5,100 bases of DNA from Methylotenera sp. Its GTDB lineage: Bacteria > Pseudomonadota > Gammaproteobacteria > Burkholderiales > Methylophilaceae. The notes below the pieces were generated by a model, which worked only from the letters and a program-made list of their open reading frames with translations, did not search any database and was not told where the DNA came from. Each line of letters opens with the position of its first letter. Position 1 is the stretch's first letter. The DNA lies in the NCBI GenBank assembly GCA_005791685.1, contig SXVG01000117.1, positions 1-5,100 of the forward strand, in the 5' to 3' direction. This document shows positions 1-5,100 of the stretch, one piece after another. Position numbers and translations under genes: made by a program.

Positions 1-232
1 TGGCCGTCAAAAAGGCCACACCGAGTTGTACCGTGGCGCTGAATACGTGGTGGATTTTTTACCTAAAGTGAAATTGGAAGTGGCGATTAAAGACGAGTTG
101 CTCGATCAAGTGGTGGACGCAATAGAAAAATCCGCGGCCACCGGCAAAATCGGTGACGGCAAGATTTTTGTCTTTAATCTCGAACAAGTCTATCGCATTC
201 GTACCGGTGAAACCGGTATCGAAGCTTTATAA
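1..232 (+). CDS. glnK: Nitrogen regulatory protein P-II, GlnK type (5' truncated by window edge)
   Basis: This is a PII signal-transduction protein whose first 36 residues lie outside the window. Reading in frame from base 2, the visible part begins at Gly37 of E. coli numbering and gives 76 residues, so the full protein would be 112 aa, the normal PII length. The T-loop is intact (GRQKGHTELYRGAEYVVDFLPK), with the uridylylation target Tyr51 at bases 44-46. The B-loop TGKIGDGKIFV (from Thr83) and the C-loop RIRTGE (Arg101, Arg103), which bind ATP/ADP and 2-oxoglutarate, are also present. PII trimers sense 2-oxoglutarate and the adenylate state in the cytoplasm and control nitrogen enzymes and the ammonium channel. 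Sequence alone separates GlnB from GlnK poorly; I choose GlnK because amtB follows after 10 nt, the usual glnK-amtB operon. Its promoter lies upstream of the window. Confidence 0.95.
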   Translation, partial: GRQKGHTELYRGAEYVVDFLPKVKLEVAIKDELLDQVVDAIEKSAATGKIGDGKIFVFNLEQVYRIRTGETGIEAL

Positions 233-236
233 GGGG
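231..236 (+). promoter_or_regulatory. amtB ribosome binding site overlapping the glnK stop
   Basis: AAGGGG overlaps the last two bases of the glnK stop codon (TAA at 230-232). Three in-frame ATGs follow in series at 237, 240 and 243. Only the third has a normal 6-nt spacing from the purine run, so it is the preferred start. Overlap of stop and ribosome binding site suggests translational coupling of glnK and amtB. Confidence 0.7.
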
Positions 237-242
237 ATGATG

Positions 243-1706
243 ATGAAAAAATTATTTTCGATATTAGCTTTGCTGGCCACACTGGGTTTAGGCCTGGCGG
301 CCAACAGCTACGCTGAAGACGCGGCACCTGCTGCGGCTGCGGCTGTGGTGGCGCCTGCCGTTGAAGCAGCGCCGGCACCAGCCGCCACGCCAGCCCCAAC
401 ACCCAATAAGGGCGACACGGCCTGGATGTTAATTTCCACCGTGTTGGTGACCTTGATGGTAATCCCCGGCTTGGCTTTATTTTACGGCGGTTTAGTGCGG
501 CAAAAAAACATGCTGTCTGTGCTCATGCAAACCTTCATGATTTTCTCCTTGATGGCAGTGTTATGGGCGATTTACGGTTACAGCGTGGCCTTCACCGGCG
601 GCAATCCGTACTTTGGTGGTTTAGCCAAAGCCTTCTTGGCCGGCATCACGCCAGACTCGATTGCGGCCACTTTTAGTAAAGGCGTGGTCATTCCTGAGTT
701 GGTGTTCGTGGCTTTCCAATTGACCTTTGCCGCCATTACCCCGGCACTGATTATAGGTGCGTTTGCTGAGCGCATGAAGTTCTCTGCCATTCTAGCCTTC
801 ATGGTGCTGTGGTTCACGTTTGCTTACCTGCCTATGGCGCACATGGTTTGGTATTGGGACGGTCCGGATGCGATTAGCGATGCCGCCTCATTAGAAACCG
901 TATTGGCCAATGCTGGTTGGTTATGGGCTAAAGGCGCATTAGACTTTGCTGGCGGCACCGTGGTGCACATCAACGCCGGTGTAGCGGGTTTAGTCGGCGC
1001 CATCATGGTCGGTAAACGTATCGGTTACGGTAAAGAGGCCATGGCCCCTCACAGCTTAACCTTAACCATGGTTGGTGCAGCGTTGTTGTGGGTGGGTTGG
1101 TTTGGTTTCAATGCCGGTTCTAACTTAGAAGCAAACGGCTACGCTGCTTTGGCTCTGGTTAACACCCTAATTGCAGCCGGTGCTGCGACCTTATCATGGG
1201 CCTTTGCAGAATGGCTATTGAAAGGTAAACCGTCTATGCTAGGCGCTGCTTCTGGCGCAGTAGCAGGTTTGGTGGCCATTACCCCAGCCTGCGGTTTCGT
1301 CGGCCCTATGGGTGCCATCATCATAGGCTTGTTGGTATCCCCTATCTGTTACTTCTTCGTGGCTAAAGTGAAATACTGGTTGGGTTACGACGATGCCTTA
1401 GACGTATTCGGCATACACGCCATGGGTGGTGTTTTTGGTGCCCTAGCCACCGGTGTGTTTGTAAATCCGGCGCTAGGCGGCATGGGGGTGTACGACTACG
1501 TGGCTAACGCCGTGGGCGAATACAACTTTGCAGCGCAAATGACCGCGCAAGCTTACGCTGTTGCTACGGCTGTCGTGGTGTCAACCGTGGTGTCTGTGCT
1601 GGCCTTTAAATTGGTGGACATAGTGATTGGTCTACGGGTATCAGAAGAATCCGAGCGTGAAGGCTTGGATACCACCGAGCACGGTGAGCGCGCTTATCAC
1701 GCTTAA
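243..1706 (+). CDS. amtB: Ammonium transporter AmtB with signal peptide
   Basis: Inner-membrane ammonium channel of the Amt/Mep/Rh family, 487 aa from the ATG at 243. It should form a trimer that moves NH4+/NH3 into the cytoplasm and is blocked by GlnK. Residues 1-24 are a signal peptide (Lys-Lys, hydrophobic core, SYA before ED). Residues 25-57 are an Ala/Pro-rich periplasmic tail, followed by about 11 membrane helices. All main channel residues are visible: the Phe gate F158 and F289, W203 of AHMVW, S293, D234 and H242 in ALDFAGGTVVHINAG, and H392 in DVFGIHAMGG (E. coli F107, F215, W148, S219, D160, H168, H318). The cytoplasmic tail IGLRVSEESEREGLDTTEHG, which couples to GlnK, is conserved. 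It is longer than E. coli AmtB (428 aa) because of the Ala/Pro segment and a longer periplasmic loop around residues 204-230. ATGs at 237 and 240 are possible alternative starts, adding one or two Met. The glnK context makes the function nearly certain. Confidence 0.97.
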   Translation: MKKLFSILALLATLGLGLAANSYAEDAAPAAAAAVVAPAVEAAPAPAATPAPTPNKGDTAWMLISTVLVTLMVIPGLALFYGGLVRQKNMLSVLMQTFMIFSLMAVLWAIYGYSVAFTGGNPYFGGLAKAFLAGITPDSIAATFSKGVVIPELVFVAFQLTFAAITPALIIGAFAERMKFSAILAFMVLWFTFAYLPMAHMVWYWDGPDAISDAASLETVLANAGWLWAKGALDFAGGTVVHINAGVAGLVGAIMVGKRIGYGKEAMAPHSLTLTMVGAALLWVGWFGFNAGSNLEANGYAALALVNTLIAAGAATLSWAFAEWLLKGKPSMLGAASGAVAGLVAITPACGFVGPMGAIIIGLLVSPICYFFVAKVKYWLGYDDALDVFGIHAMGGVFGALATGVFVNPALGGMGVYDYVANAVGEYNFAAQMTAQAYAVATAVVVSTVVSVLAFKLVDIVIGLRVSEESEREGLDTTEHGERAYHA

Positions 1707-1723
1707 ATGGTCGCGAGGTAAAT

Positions 1724-1753
1724 AAAAGCGGACGCTTAGGCGTCCGTTTTTTT
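1724..1753. terminator. Intrinsic terminator between convergent amtB and lgt, probably bidirectional
   Basis: A perfect 7-bp GC-rich stem, CGGACGC (1729-1735) and GCGTCCG (1740-1746), with a TTAG loop, is followed on the + strand by seven T (1747-1753). On the - strand the same stem is followed by CTTTTATTT, because AAAA precedes it at 1724-1727. It lies 22 nt after the amtB stop and 29 nt beyond the lgt stop, so it plausibly ends both transcripts. It is the only strong hairpin in the 69-nt gap. Confidence 0.9.
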
Positions 1754-1775
1754 ATGTCTACTCATAGCGGGTTGC

Positions 1776-2552
1776 TTACTTGCTGTATGCCTTAATCCAT
1801 AAGGCGACACCGATTAACAGCATGGGCAAACTCAGCCATTGACCCATGCTAAAGCCCATGGATAATAAACCTAAATAGCTGTCCGGTTCACGCGTGTATT
1901 CAACGGCAAATCTAAACGCACCGTAGCCGATTAAGAACACGGCGGCAATGGCGCCGCTAGCGCGTGGTTTAGACGCGTAAGCCCATAGGATAAAGAACAA
2001 GGCTAAACCCTCTAGGGTGAATTCATACAGTTGCGAGGGATGGCGTAATAAACCGTCTACTTGCGGAAATACCATGCCGTAGTCGGTGTGGGTCACGCGG
2101 CCCCACAGTTCGCCATTGATAAAATTACCTAAACGACCGGCACCCAAACCGATGGGCACTAAAGGCGCGACAAAATCCATCACACTCAGCCAGCTTAATT
2201 GGTATTTTCTGGCAAATAAGGCCATGGCCAGCAACACGCCTAACAAGCCACCGTGGAAACTCATGCCACCTTGCCACACTGCTAAAATCTCCGCTGGGTG
2301 TTGCATGAAGTAAGTGGATTGATAAAACAATACGTAACCTAAACGGCCACCTAAGATTACCCCTAGTGCGCCAAAGAATAAGGCGTCGTCTAGCATGGGC
2401 AGGCTCCAACCGTGCCAAGGCCTGTGGGTGATTTGCCATTTACCTAAGGCTAAAAAGGCTAAAAAACCGGTTAAATACATCAAGCCATACCAGTGGATGC
2501 CAAAGCTACCAAGGTGAACGGCAATGGGGTCAAATTGTGGGTGAACAAACAT
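1776..2552 (-). CDS. lgt: Phosphatidylglycerol-prolipoprotein diacylglyceryl transferase
   Basis: Lgt is an inner-membrane enzyme that moves the diacylglyceryl group of phosphatidylglycerol onto the lipobox cysteine of prolipoproteins, the first step of lipoprotein maturation before LspA and Lnt. The 258-aa protein has about seven hydrophobic helices. The family signature GAGRLGNFINGELWGR spans residues 137-152 (R140, N143, E148, matching E. coli R143, N146, E151). Other essential residues are present: Y22 in HWYGLMY, H100 in GGMSFHGG, Y210 and R214 in GYGAFRFAVEY (E. coli Y26, H103, Y235, R239). It is shorter than E. coli Lgt (291 aa) mainly because the stretch before RHPSQLYE is compact. 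The ATG at 2552 is chosen because the FDPIAVHLG start aligns with the family, although no clear Shine-Dalgarno is visible (GAATCGCCC precedes it). It is the last gene of the leftward cluster and ends before the shared terminator. Confidence 0.97.
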   Translation of the reverse strand: MFVHPQFDPIAVHLGSFGIHWYGLMYLTGFLAFLALGKWQITHRPWHGWSLPMLDDALFFGALGVILGGRLGYVLFYQSTYFMQHPAEILAVWQGGMSFHGGLLGVLLAMALFARKYQLSWLSVMDFVAPLVPIGLGAGRLGNFINGELWGRVTHTDYGMVFPQVDGLLRHPSQLYEFTLEGLALFFILWAYASKPRASGAIAAVFLIGYGAFRFAVEYTREPDSYLGLLSMGFSMGQWLSLPMLLIGVALWIKAYSK

Positions 2553-2582
2553 GGGCGATTCAGTTAATAAAAAGAGAGTGGA

Positions 2583-2614
2583 ATTTTACCTAAGTTTTAA
2601 TCGATTAAAACTTA
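2583..2614 (-). promoter_or_regulatory. 24-bp perfect palindrome with adjacent -10-like box upstream of lgt
   Basis: Bases 2591-2614 form a perfect palindrome with no spacer; each half reads TAAGTTTTAATC. On the - strand it is followed directly by GG and then TAAAAT (2588-2583), a 4-5/6 match to a sigma-70 -10 box about 31 nt before the lgt start. No good -35 is seen; the nearest candidate, TTTTAA, would lie inside the palindrome. As RNA it could fold into a 10-bp A/U-rich stem with a TCGA loop. No T-run follows on either strand, so it does not look like a terminator. An operator over an lgt promoter is one reading; no regulator is identified. Confidence 0.4.
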
Positions 2615-2650
2615 AATAAAACAATAAGGCGGATTTTGTGGCTGAAAAAA

Positions 2651-2974
2651 CTAAAGCGGATTTTCCGTGACTTTGACGCTGAGCGGTTTTTCGTCTTCCA
2701 ATAAATTCAATAAGCGATCGATATTGGGGTGTTTGCCTGGGCAATTTTCAGCGTCACTGCTGTGTTCCGCGAATAAGCTTAAACCTTCGACCGCGGCATC
2801 CAATGAGATCTCACCGTACATGCGATACAAATGGTAGTAAACCTTGACTGAGCCTTGGCTGCCGGGTTTGTTTTCTATGACGCCGGCCGGACTGCCGTCG
2901 CTGTTAAACAGTTCGATGCGTTGCACGTGTGAGGCATCGTCTAGGGTGAGTAATACATCGCTAAATTTTTGCAT
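2651..2974 (-). CDS. Small conserved protein of unknown function, DUF2322-like
   Basis: A 107-aa soluble, acidic protein with no signal peptide or membrane segment. From memory it resembles the DUF2322 family: the order GVIENKPGSQGSVKVYYHL (residues 31-49), then EGLSLFAEHS (63-72), then GKHPNIDRLL (80-89) near the C-terminus fits that family. I have not verified this by search, and no biochemical function is known to me. One cysteine (C78) precedes PGKHPNID; there is no metal or catalytic motif I can name. The ATG at 2974 is supported by AAAAGG (2989-2984) at 9-nt spacing, and that ribosome binding site overlaps the coq7 stop codon. Only 13 nt separate it from coq7, so the two are almost certainly co-transcribed and may be translationally coupled. 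Codon use and base composition match the neighbours. Confidence 0.85.
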   Translation of the reverse strand: MQKFSDVLLTLDDASHVQRIELFNSDGSPAGVIENKPGSQGSVKVYYHLYRMYGEISLDAAVEGLSLFAEHSSDAENCPGKHPNIDRLLNLLEDEKPLSVKVTENPL

Positions 2975-2983
2975 TCATTCTAA

Positions 2984-2989
2984 CCTTTT
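2984..2989 (-). promoter_or_regulatory. Ribosome binding site of the DUF2322-like gene, overlapping the coq7 stop
   Basis: On the - strand AAAAGG (2989-2984) overlaps the coq7 stop TAA (2990-2988). It lies 9 nt before the ATG at 2974. A second ATG at 2978 is out of frame. The overlap means a ribosome finishing coq7 stands on this site, favouring coupled translation. Confidence 0.6.
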
Positions 2990-3617
2990 ATAAATAGTAG
3001 CTGGTCGTGGTCATCAACTTGGCCACTTTCCGCATTAAAAAATTAACCGGAGCGGGTAATTCGGCGGCCCCGTAATCTCTGGCTTGCTTAGCATGGGCGG
3101 CTTCATCCACTTGCATTTGCTCAATAATCTTGCGGGTTTTTTTGTCGTTTTCTGGCAGAATTTCAAGGTGGCTGGCCAAGTGCACTCCCACTTGTTTTTC
3201 GGTCTCGGCCACAAAGCCTAAATTCCAGCGCTCACCCAAGGCCCCAGCAAGCAAGCCTAAGCTGAAGGAGCCGGCATAAAAGAATGGATTAAGCACGCTG
3301 GTGCGGCCACCTAATTGCTTAATGCGGCTTTCGCACCAGGCTAAATGGTCGGTTTCCTCGACGGCCGCTTGCTTTAAGGCCGCGCTAGTTTGCGGCTTAC
3401 GTGCGCTGATGGCTTGGCCGCTGTATAAAGCTTGCGCACAGACTTCACCACTGTGGTTGACGCGCATTAAGGCGCAAGCCAGGGTTTTTTCTTCACGGCT
3501 TAAATTGGCTTCCGTTATGGTGGCATCGGGATGCGCGCGCAGGCTGCGCGGTTGGGCTAACAGCGTGCGTAAGCCGCTATCGAATTCCACAATCAAGTTG
3601 TCTAATCTGCTTAACAT
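2988..3617 (-). CDS. coq7: 2-polyprenyl-3-methyl-6-methoxy-1,4-benzoquinone monooxygenase (ubiquinone biosynthesis)
   Basis: Coq7 is a di-iron hydroxylase that adds the C6 hydroxyl to demethoxyubiquinone, the penultimate step of aerobic ubiquinone synthesis, acting at the inner face of the membrane. The 209-aa length is that of the full bacterial form. Di-iron ligands are all identifiable on the four-helix bundle: E58 in MRVNHSGEVCAQALYSGQ, E88 and H91 in EETDHLAWC, E140 in GFVAETEKQV, and E172 and H175 in DEAAHAKQA. H146 of the VHL motif is also conserved. Residues 107-128 are the hydrophobic membrane-contact region, and the C-terminus MRKVAKLMTTTSYYL is family-typical. The start at 3617 is forced upstream because an in-frame TAA lies 10 nt before it (3629-3627); no clear Shine-Dalgarno is seen. 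It lies 36 nt after glcF and 13 nt before the DUF2322-like gene, in one apparent operon. Many enterobacteria use UbiF for this step, so Coq7 is a mild taxonomic pointer. Confidence 0.96.
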   Translation of the reverse strand: MLSRLDNLIVEFDSGLRTLLAQPRSLRAHPDATITEANLSREEKTLACALMRVNHSGEVCAQALYSGQAISARKPQTSAALKQAAVEETDHLAWCESRIKQLGGRTSVLNPFFYAGSFSLGLLAGALGERWNLGFVAETEKQVGVHLASHLEILPENDKKTRKIIEQMQVDEAAHAKQARDYGAAELPAPVNFLMRKVAKLMTTTSYYL

Positions 3618-3653
3618 GCTGACAGTTTACGCTCAAATAAGGGGCTAAACCCA

Positions 3654-4841
3654 CTATTTATCTTCATGCCCAGTCCAGCCCAATTGTGTGGCAATCATTT
3701 GCACAGGGTGCATGAGCTTGACCGGTATTTTTTGCGCGGCTAAGCCGCTGGCCAAATGCAAGCTGCAGCCTATGTTGGAAGTGGCTAACAAGGCGGCTTG
3801 ACTGGTTTTAATGGCTTCCAGTTTATCGTTTAGCAATTGTTTGGCCATGTCAGCTTGCGTCAGCATATAGGCACCGGCACCGCCACAGCATTGGCCATTG
3901 CCAGGCAAAGGCAGCACTTCTGCTTGCGGGATTTTTTTTAGTAAAGCATGCACCGCCGCATGACTTTTTTGACCGTGCTTTAAGCTGCATGGATCTTGCA
4001 CAAAAATACGCTGCGGCAGCGGCTTGATCGTCACCTGAGACCAATCGCAACCCATTAGAAATGCGCTGATATCTTGCACCTGATGCGAGGGTAAATAGTC
4101 TGCTAGGCCGGCGCCACAACCGCTGGCGACCGTCAAAATGGGCAGGTCACTGGCAAAGCTGCTGCGATTGCGTGCCAGTAAAGCTTGGGATTCCGCCACG
4201 TCGCCCATTTGTCTGGCGATGCTGCCGCAACAAGTCTGCTGGGGTGGTACGTGCACAGCAAAGCCTAGGGCATTTAAGACATGGATGCCGGCAGCTAAGG
4301 TGGCGCTGTCTAGCGCCTGACTGGCGCAGCCTAAAAATAGGCTCACCTCACCTTGTTTACTGGCGGTGGCGGGGTACAGCGCTTGCCAGCGTACCGGCTT
4401 ATTGAGTTTGGGCAACAGTTTTGCGGCTGGGATGAGGTAGCTTAGCCAAGGGCTGTAGGCTAATGGCTGTAGCAGTCTCAGCAATCGAATTAAGCCATTC
4501 ATCCATTTTCGGTAACGGATAAAGGGTTTAGCTAAGCTTAAACTTAAGCTTTTTTTCGGTACCAGCAAAGCGCGCGTGCTGTCCACTAAAGCCCCGTAGG
4601 CGACATTGTTGGGGCAAGCGCTTTCGCAGCTGCGGCAACTTAAGCACAGGTCTATGTGCTGCCTAAAGCGCGTGTTATTCGGGATGATTTCTTGAGCCAC
4701 GGCGCGCATGAGTTGTATGCGGCCTCGCGGTGAATCCGCCTCAGAACCGGTTTTTCTGTAGGTTGGGCAATGCGGTAAGCACAGGCCGCAAGCCACGCAG
4801 CGATCGGCTTCGACGATTAAATCTGGGATGGATAAATTCAT
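3654..4841 (-). CDS. glcF: GlcF-like iron-sulfur subunit of glycolate (2-hydroxyacid) oxidase
   Basis: A 395-aa electron-transfer subunit matching E. coli GlcF (407 aa) throughout. The N-terminus carries two [4Fe-4S] motifs: CVACGLCLPHCP (C15, C18, C21, C25) and CLSCRSCESACP (C66, C69, C72, C76). A linker (about 100-160) precedes two cysteine-rich CCG-type domains: LFLGC (C172) with CCGSIARQMGD (from 204) and SGCGAG (C242); then DPCSLKHGQK (C285) with CCGGAGAYMLT (from 318) and NIGCSLHL (C359). In GlcDEF the flavin subunits oxidise glycolate to glyoxylate, and GlcF passes electrons toward the quinone pool. No GlcD or GlcE is encoded here, so the true substrate is uncertain; related Fe-S subunits serve lactate or glycerol-3-phosphate dehydrogenases, but the two-CCG layout and the NIGC/HLASG end favour GlcF. 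The ATG at 4841 starts the family-aligned N-terminus; AAGG sits only 2 nt upstream, too close for a normal ribosome binding site. It is probably the first gene of the leftward operon. Confidence 0.9.
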   Translation of the reverse strand: MNLSIPDLIVEADRCVACGLCLPHCPTYRKTGSEADSPRGRIQLMRAVAQEIIPNNTRFRQHIDLCLSCRSCESACPNNVAYGALVDSTRALLVPKKSLSLSLAKPFIRYRKWMNGLIRLLRLLQPLAYSPWLSYLIPAAKLLPKLNKPVRWQALYPATASKQGEVSLFLGCASQALDSATLAAGIHVLNALGFAVHVPPQQTCCGSIARQMGDVAESQALLARNRSSFASDLPILTVASGCGAGLADYLPSHQVQDISAFLMGCDWSQVTIKPLPQRIFVQDPCSLKHGQKSHAAVHALLKKIPQAEVLPLPGNGQCCGGAGAYMLTQADMAKQLLNDKLEAIKTSQAALLATSNIGCSLHLASGLAAQKIPVKLMHPVQMIATQLGWTGHEDK

Positions 4842-4847
4842 GGCCTT

Positions 4848-4853
4848 ATTATA
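4848..4853 (-). promoter_or_regulatory. Perfect -10 box (TATAAT) just upstream of glcF
   Basis: On the - strand TATAAT (4853-4848) ends 6 nt before the glcF ATG, so transcription would start at or within a base or two of the start codon. The -35 side is poor: TTTAGC (4874-4869) at 15-nt spacing matches only three positions. If real, the message would be essentially leaderless. It may instead be chance in an AT-rich gap. Confidence 0.4.
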
Positions 4854-4886
4854 AACCTAGCCTGCTACGCTAAAGTGGGCTGGGCT

Positions 4887-4990
4887 TATAAAAAGTTGAC
4901 TGCACGTGAGCAGCAGGGTGTTACTACGCTGATGACCAAAAATTGGTGATTTAGATGAGGGCTGGCATTAATGCCAGCCTTTTTCTTTTT
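4887..4990 (+). ncRNA. Possible small RNA ending at an orphan terminator
   Basis: A rightward transcript is implied by the strong + strand terminator at 4958-4990, yet no + strand gene precedes it; the nearest coding DNA is glcF on the opposite strand. A -10-like TATAAA (4887-4892) could start an RNA of about 90 nt, without a convincing -35. A TTGACT at 4896-4901 is a second possible -35 but its paired -10 is weak. Between promoter and terminator are two small hairpins: CTGC/GCAG (4900-4903 with 4910-4913) and ACCAA/TTGGT (4935-4939 with 4943-4947). No known RNA family is recognised. The only ATG reading frame here, at 4932, codes five residues (MTKNW). Treat as a hypothesis. Confidence 0.3.
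4958..4990 (+). terminator. Strong rightward intrinsic terminator
   Basis: GGCTGGCATT (4960-4969) pairs perfectly with AATGCCAGCC (4970-4979); A4958 with T4981 and a G-T wobble extend the stem. TTTTT, C, TTTTT follow at 4980-4990. The T-run is only on the + strand side, so it ends rightward transcripts. It does not match any gene end visible in the window. Confidence 0.85.
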
Positions 4991-5004
4991 GGGTATCCGC
5001 TTAG

Positions 5005-5035
5005 GCTTGATGGATGACGCTGTAAATCATCAAGC
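5005..5035. repeat. 8-bp inverted repeat in the right intergenic region
   Basis: GCTTGATG (5005-5012) and CATCAAGC (5028-5035) are perfect inverted copies separated by 15 nt. It could form a hairpin or be a paired protein-binding site. It lies between the terminator and the promoter-like box near the window edge. No T-run follows, so it is not a terminator. Nothing else identifies a function. Confidence 0.4.
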
Positions 5036-5054
5036 ACTATCCATTGGTATAGCT

Positions 5055-5081
5055 TTGTTTGCGCCTTGATAATGGTAAGAT
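5055..5081 (+). promoter_or_regulatory. Candidate rightward promoter near the window end
   Basis: TGG followed by TAAGAT (5073-5081) is an extended -10 element (4/6 plus TGn). TTGTTT (5055-5060) is a weak -35 at 15-nt spacing. The following DNA is very AT-rich up to position 5100. It would drive a gene beyond the window on the + strand, divergent from glcF. TTGATA at 5066-5071 is an alternative -35 but has no -10 at good spacing. Confidence 0.3.
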
Positions 5082-5100
5082 GATAAAAATTTTATAAAAA

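Noticed and set aside
153..242. Upstream ATG at 153 extending amtB by 30 residues
   Set aside because: It lies inside glnK in another frame, has no ribosome binding site, and would bury a clear signal peptide that starts at 243.
2125..2439. 104-residue open frame on the - strand inside lgt
   Set aside because: It is a frame-shifted shadow of lgt with Arg/His-rich, family-less sequence; the lgt frame has all conserved residues.
2629..2664. Direct repeat GCGGATTTT at 2629-2637 and 2656-2664 around the end of the DUF2322-like gene
   Set aside because: It is only 9 bp with two copies in AT-rich DNA, one of them coding; chance is an adequate explanation.
3301..3648. 115-residue open frame on the + strand across coq7
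   Set aside because: It is antisense to a complete, motif-bearing coq7 and shows no recognisable domain or ribosome binding site.
4138..4405. Two overlapping + strand open frames within glcF
   Set aside because: They are antisense to the CCG-domain region of glcF and look like by-products of its codon composition.
4534..4556. Inverted repeat AAGCTTAA/TTAAGCTT followed by a T-run on the + strand, terminator-like
   Set aside because: It sits inside the glcF coding region (encoding the Leu/Ser repeat in KKSLSLSLAKP), its stem is weak and AT-rich, and no + strand transcript is expected there.
1..5100. Search for a new defence, mobile or other multi-gene system
   Set aside because: All large open frames belong to known housekeeping families or one small conserved protein; there are no transposase, integrase, phage, toxin or repeat-array signals.

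Overview
The window is ordinary, gene-dense chromosomal housekeeping DNA from a Proteobacterium. Two features point there: a PII-AmtB pair with E. coli-type motifs, and a full-length bacterial Coq7 with its C-terminal MTTTSYYL-like tail, meaning an aerobic ubiquinone maker of the beta/gamma-proteobacterial type. A betaproteobacterium is my best guess, from the Coq7 plus DUF2322-like pairing and the Ala/Pro-rich AmtB N-terminus, but this is inference. I see no mobile element, CRISPR array, tRNA or rRNA, and no strong sign of horizontal transfer.

Layout. On the + strand, positions 1-1706 hold the 3' two thirds of a PII signalling gene (glnK type) and a complete ammonium channel gene, amtB, 10 nt downstream. 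A strong hairpin terminator at 1729-1746 sits in the 69-nt convergent gap and can serve both strands. From 4841 down to 1776 four genes lie head to tail on the - strand: a GlcF-like iron-sulfur oxidoreductase subunit, coq7 (ubiquinone hydroxylase), a small DUF2322-like protein, and lgt (prolipoprotein diacylglyceryl transferase). Gaps are 36, 13 and 97 nt. The first three look like one operon. lgt may be read through or use its own promoter, because its upstream gap holds a perfect 24-bp AT-rich palindrome next to a -10-like box. The last 259 nt contain no gene. They hold a probable glcF promoter facing left, an intrinsic terminator facing right with no recognisable gene in front of it, an inverted repeat, and a possible rightward promoter near the window edge.

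How the genes work together. GlnK and AmtB form the standard nitrogen-sensing pair: GlnK, uridylylated at Tyr51 under nitrogen limitation, plugs the AmtB trimer when nitrogen is plentiful. The leftward cluster links a quinone-reducing Fe-S subunit with the quinone-ring hydroxylase Coq7, so respiratory electron flow is a plausible common theme. lgt belongs to lipoprotein maturation and is probably only a positional neighbour. The parts most worth following up are the intergenic signals: the orphan terminator (possible small RNA), the lgt-upstream palindrome, the solitary glcF with a near-leaderless promoter, and the uncharacterised protein coupled to coq7.
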